This document shows, one piece after another, positions 5,218 to 7,791 of a DNA stretch of 7,791 bases (position 1 is its first letter; each line of letters starts with the position of its first letter). Under the pieces are notes generated by a model. The model saw only the letters and a program-made list of their open reading frames with translations, searched no databases and had not been told where the DNA came from. The stretch is from an uncultured bacterium. GTDB taxonomy: Bacteria; Patescibacteriota; Minisyncoccia; Phycocordibacterales; UBA9973. The stretch covers positions 1-7,791 of the forward strand of contig CAIJZW010000030.1 in assembly GCA_903825265.1 (NCBI GenBank), in the 5' to 3' direction. Position numbers and translations under genes: made by a program.

Positions 5218-5820
5218 ATGAATAAACCACAAACATTTATATTCTTTGGTAAATCTGGATGCGGAAAAGGTACCCAGCTTAAACTTTTAAAAGATTATTT
5301 AAATAAAGAAGATGAAAGTAGAAAACATTTTGCTTTTTCTACTGGTGATGGATTTAGAGAATTTTTTAATAAAGATACTTATGCAAGTAATCTGTCAAAA
5401 GAGATTACAGCAAAGGGAATGCTCCAGCCATTATTCCTTACAATCTCTTTGTGGGGGAATGCTTTTCTTAATAATTTAGAGAAAGATAATCATATATTTA
5501 TAGATGGCTACCCAAGACGTGCCGAGGAAGCAGTAGTAGTAGATGGAGCATTAAAATTTTTTGATAGAAATGATGTAATAATTTTAGATCTCTTGGTATC
5601 TCGTGAGACCTCAAAGAAAAGAATGCTTGCACGTGGTAGATATGATGATACAGAGGAAAATACAGAGGTGAGATTAGACTGGTATGATAAAGATGTTATA
5701 CCGGCTGTTGATTATCTAAAAAATCAAAAAGGATATAATTATATTTCAATAGATGGTGAAAGAAGTATAGAAGAAATTCACGAAGAAATTATTAACAAAA
5801 TTAAACCTTATTTTATATAA
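5218..5820 (+). CDS. adk: Adenylate kinase-like nucleoside monophosphate kinase
   Basis: This enzyme is expected to transfer phosphate from ATP to a nucleoside monophosphate, most likely AMP. The P-loop GKSGCGKGTQ (11-20) is in the adenylate kinase style (GKGTQ). The NMP-binding part begins STGDGFREF (41-49), DGYPR (96-100) matches the family's DGFPR, and the region ARGRYDD (138-144) through R152 holds the LID arginines and aspartates. The LID itself is very short, with no zinc-binding cysteines, as in short-type NMP kinases. The 200-residue length is a little under the usual 210-220. It follows secY as adk does in many bacteria, but behind a terminator and its own promoter. Substrate choice (AMP or another NMP) is not settled by sequence. 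Confidence 0.85.
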   Translation: MNKPQTFIFFGKSGCGKGTQLKLLKDYLNKEDESRKHFAFSTGDGFREFFNKDTYASNLSKEITAKGMLQPLFLTISLWGNAFLNNLEKDNHIFIDGYPRRAEEAVVVDGALKFFDRNDVIILDLLVSRETSKKRMLARGRYDDTEENTEVRLDWYDKDVIPAVDYLKNQKGYNYISIDGERSIEEIHEEIINKIKPYFI

Positions 5821-5821
5821 T

Positions 5822-6508
5822 ATGCAAGAAAAAGAAACAATAATAATATCTCTTGGAGGGTCTATGGTGATTCCTGATATGCCAGATGGAGAATTTATTT
5901 TAAATTTTAAAAAGATAATTTTAAATTGGACAAAGAAAGATAAGAAATTTGTTATTATTGTCGGAGGAGGGAAAACATGTAGACGTTATAACGAAGCCCT
6001 AAGTAAAGTTATAAATGCAACAGATGAAGACCTTGATTGGATGGGAATATATACTACACAATTAAATGCTCAACTCGTGAGGCTTTCTTTTGGAGATGAT
6101 GCGTCTAATCAGATTGTAACTGATCCTTCTGTTGTTAAAGATATTGATAGCGATATTATTATTGGAGCAGGATGGAAACCAGGGTGTTCTACTGATACAG
6201 ATGCAGTTATGATTGCAAAAGAGATAAATGCAAAAAAGGTTATAAATATGTCTAATATAGATTATGTTTATGATTTTGATCCAAAGACAAATCCTAATGC
6301 ACAGAAGTTTGAAAATCTTACATGGAAACAGTATCGTTCGTTTATACCTTCTGAATGGAAGCCAGGATCAAATACCCCGTTTGATCCAATTGCTTCAGAG
6401 ATGGCCGAAAAAGAGGGTATTGAAGTTGCTTTTATGTCTGGACATTCATTGGAAAGTCTTGAAAAATATTTAAACGGTGAATCTTTTATTGGGACAACAA
6501 TTAAATAG
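5822..6508 (+). CDS. pyrH: UMP kinase, archaeal-like, amino acid kinase family
   Basis: The protein should phosphorylate UMP to UDP with ATP. It has the amino acid kinase fold signatures: IIISLGGSMVIPD (7-19) at the N-terminus, the VGGGKTCRRY loop (47-56), and the nucleotide site around DTDAVMIAKEINAKKVINMS (125-144) followed by NIDYVYDFDP (145-154), then NPNAQKFENLTW. FDPIASEMAEKEGI and the GTTI ending complete it. The opening and the FDPxA segment look closer to archaeal UMP kinases than to E. coli PyrH, and the 228-residue length fits the archaeal type. It begins 1 nt after the kinase before it, so the two are probably cotranscribed and translationally coupled. An acetylglutamate-type kinase is less likely. 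Confidence 0.85.
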   Translation: MQEKETIIISLGGSMVIPDMPDGEFILNFKKIILNWTKKDKKFVIIVGGGKTCRRYNEALSKVINATDEDLDWMGIYTTQLNAQLVRLSFGDDASNQIVTDPSVVKDIDSDIIIGAGWKPGCSTDTDAVMIAKEINAKKVINMSNIDYVYDFDPKTNPNAQKFENLTWKQYRSFIPSEWKPGSNTPFDPIASEMAEKEGIEVAFMSGHSLESLEKYLNGESFIGTTIK

Positions 6509-6525
6509 TTAAAAATTCTAATATA

Positions 6526-6565
6526 ATACAGAGCCCGAAGCTACGCTTCGGGCTCTGTATATTTT
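6526..6565 (+). terminator. GC-rich hairpin terminator after the UMP kinase gene
   Basis: A perfect 16-bp inverted repeat (6526-6541 with 6545-6560) closes on a TAC loop. The core GAGCCCGAAGC/GCTTCGGGCTC is strikingly GC-rich against its AT-rich surroundings. A short ATTTT follows, so it is a plausible terminator with a modest U-tract. The opposite strand is also T-rich beyond the stem, so it may work in both directions. It ends 18 nt after the UMP kinase stop and 32 nt before the next gene. Confidence 0.75.
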
Positions 6566-6573
6566 AGGGTAAG

Positions 6574-6586
6574 ATTTTAGTATAAT
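6574..6586 (+). promoter_or_regulatory. -10 region of the cysteine-rich gene, suggesting a leaderless mRNA
   Basis: TATAAT (6581-6586) in the context ATTTTAGTATAAT lies 6 nt before the only possible start codon of the next gene, because an in-frame TAG occurs at 6578-6580. The expected transcription start coincides with the ATG at 6593. No convincing -35 is seen at 17 nt. The 11-base string ATTTTAGTATA is shared with the promoter region at 5197-5207. Confidence 0.6.
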
Positions 6587-6592
6587 AATTCC

Positions 6593-7791
6593 ATGGAATC
6601 ACAAGCTAAATCCTGTCAAAACTGCAAAAAAGACTTTATTATTGAGCCTGATGACTTTTCTTTTTATAATAAAATGAAAGTCCCTTCCCCTACCTTTTGT
6701 CCAGAATGTAGAAGACAGAGGAGACTTGCTTGGTATAATCCATTTAATTTATTTCATCGTAGTTGTGATTTGTGTGGAGATAAATTTGTATCTATGTACC
6801 CATCAGAAGCTCCTTACGTAGTTTACTGTCCAAAATGTTGGTGGAGTGATAAATGGGATTTTAAAGATTTTGGTATGGATTATGATTTTTCAAAACAATT
6901 TTTTACACAATTTAATGAGCTTATGCATAAAGCTCCAATGCTTGGACTTTCTATAAATTCAACTACAACTGTTGGTTCTCCTTATAATAATCATGCTAAT
7001 GATTTAAAAGATTGCTATCTAACTTTTGATTCAGGGTTTAATCAAGAATGTGCATATGGTTCATCCATGACAGGGAATAGAGAAAGTTTCGATAGTTCTT
7101 TTGTTATGGATTGTGATATGGTTTATGATTGTATGAATTTATACAAAAGTCATCATACTGTTGGAACAAGAGGAAATATACGTTTTTGTATAAATTGCTA
7201 CTTTGTTCGTGATTGCGAGAATTGTCAGGATTGTTTTATGTGTGCCGGGTTGAAGAATAAAAAATATTGTTTTAAGAATGAACAATATACAAAAGAAGAA
7301 TATGAAAATTTGATTAGTGAATATGATTTATCTTCTTATTCTGGTTATAGAAAAGCACAAAAAGATTCAAATATTTTTTGGAAAACTTTACCACCAAAAC
7401 CAGCATGGGATACAATGTCTGTGAATTGTACAGGTAGTTATATTTTTAATTCAAAAAATTGTCATGAATGTTACAATATTTCTGGTAATGAAGATTGTAA
7501 ATATATGATGGATGTTTATTATACAACAACAAAAAACTGTTATGATATTTGTGGTTGGGGTCAGTATTTAGAGAATTCTTATGAATGTGGTGTTGTTGGT
7601 GAATACACATCAAATATTTTGTTTTCTCAAGAAAGTGGAATTAATCTTATAAACGCACAATATTGTAAACTTGCTCTTGGTGGACAAAATCAATTTGGTT
7701 GTGTTTCTGCTCGAAAAGGAGAAAATGTTATTTTTAATAAAGTATATTCCAAAGAAGAATATAAAATATTAAGAGAAAAAATAATAAAACA
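6593..7791 (+). CDS. Cysteine-rich zinc-ribbon protein of unknown function, 3' end outside window
   Basis: The frame is open for 399 codons and runs off the window, so the C-terminus is missing. The start is forced: an in-frame TAG lies 12 nt upstream and no other start codon intervenes. There are 28 cysteines (7%). The N-terminus has two CxxC pair sets, C8/C11 with C36/C39 and C58/C61 with C79/C82, each a likely zinc site. The first is followed by basic RRQRR (40-44) and the second by the aromatic patch WWSDKW (83-88). Residues 141-226 and 279-370 are rich in Cys, Asn and Tyr, with clusters such as C199/C202, C208/C211/C214/C217 and C290/C293. No signal peptide or membrane segment is visible, so it is probably cytoplasmic. 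Similar hypothetical proteins are, from memory, frequent in CPR genomes. I do not know the function. Confidence 0.85.
   Translation, partial: MESQAKSCQNCKKDFIIEPDDFSFYNKMKVPSPTFCPECRRQRRLAWYNPFNLFHRSCDLCGDKFVSMYPSEAPYVVYCPKCWWSDKWDFKDFGMDYDFSKQFFTQFNELMHKAPMLGLSINSTTTVGSPYNNHANDLKDCYLTFDSGFNQECAYGSSMTGNRESFDSSFVMDCDMVYDCMNLYKSHHTVGTRGNIRFCINCYFVRDCENCQDCFMCAGLKNKKYCFKNEQYTKEEYENLISEYDLSSYSGYRKAQKDSNIFWKTLPPKPAWDTMSVNCTGSYIFNSKNCHECYNISGNEDCKYMMDVYYTTTKNCYDICGWGQYLENSYECGVVGEYTSNILFSQESGINLINAQYCKLALGGQNQFGCVSARKGENVIFNKVYSKEEYKILREKIIK

Noticed and set aside
5816..5821. TATAAT just before the UMP kinase ATG as a separate promoter
   Set aside because: It lies only 1 nt upstream of the start codon and consists of the end of the preceding gene. 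The 1-nt gap makes cotranscription the simpler view.
6264..6473. 69-codon + strand frame inside the UMP kinase gene
   Set aside because: It is an alternate frame of a conserved enzyme, with no support of its own.
1..7791. tRNA, rRNA or insertion sequence
   Set aside because: No cloverleaf-like segment, rRNA core sequence, transposase or terminal inverted repeat with target duplication was seen. The gaps are short and accounted for.

Overview
The window reads as a segment of an AT-rich bacterial chromosome carrying the spc-type ribosomal protein operon. It most resembles a Candidate Phyla Radiation (Patescibacteria) genome, probably of the Parcubacteria. The reasons are the absence of rpmD (L30) between rpsE and rplO, shortened L24 and zinc-type S14, almost no Shine-Dalgarno sequences, an archaeal-looking UMP kinase after the adenylate kinase-like gene, and a cysteine-rich protein of a kind I remember mainly from CPR genomes. 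All twelve visible stop codons are TAA or TAG, and every reading frame is sensible under the standard bacterial code. The taxonomic call is inference, since no rRNA is present.

Layout, all on the + strand: the last codons of rplN, a spacer of 7-nt repeats, then rplX and rplE, ending at a strong intrinsic terminator (915-948). A near-consensus promoter (999-1027) restarts transcription with a leader of about 120 nt that can fold in two mutually exclusive ways. It drives rpsN, rpsH, rplF, rplR, rpsE, rplO and secY, and secY may have its own short-leader promoter. SecY ends at a second intrinsic terminator that includes its stop codon. A two-gene unit follows, an adenylate kinase-like NMP kinase and an archaeal-type UMP kinase, closed by a GC-rich hairpin. 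Last comes the 5' part (399 codons) of a cysteine-rich protein that runs off the window.

The first ten genes work together: L14, L24, L5, L6, L18 and L15 are large-subunit proteins, S14, S8 and S5 are small-subunit proteins, and SecY is the protein-conducting channel. The two kinases convert nucleoside monophosphates to diphosphates, which would suit an organism that salvages nucleotides. The final gene has no known function. Its N-terminus has two treble-clef or zinc-ribbon-like CxxC pair sets, followed by a repetitive, Cys/Asn/Tyr-rich region with an internal duplication.

The least ordinary signals are: (1) the cysteine-rich protein; (2) seven-base periodic repeats in the longer gaps between ribosomal protein genes; (3) -10 elements placed so that the NMP kinase and cysteine-rich genes would give leaderless mRNAs; (4) a terminator plus promoter that cuts the spc operon between rplE and rpsN.
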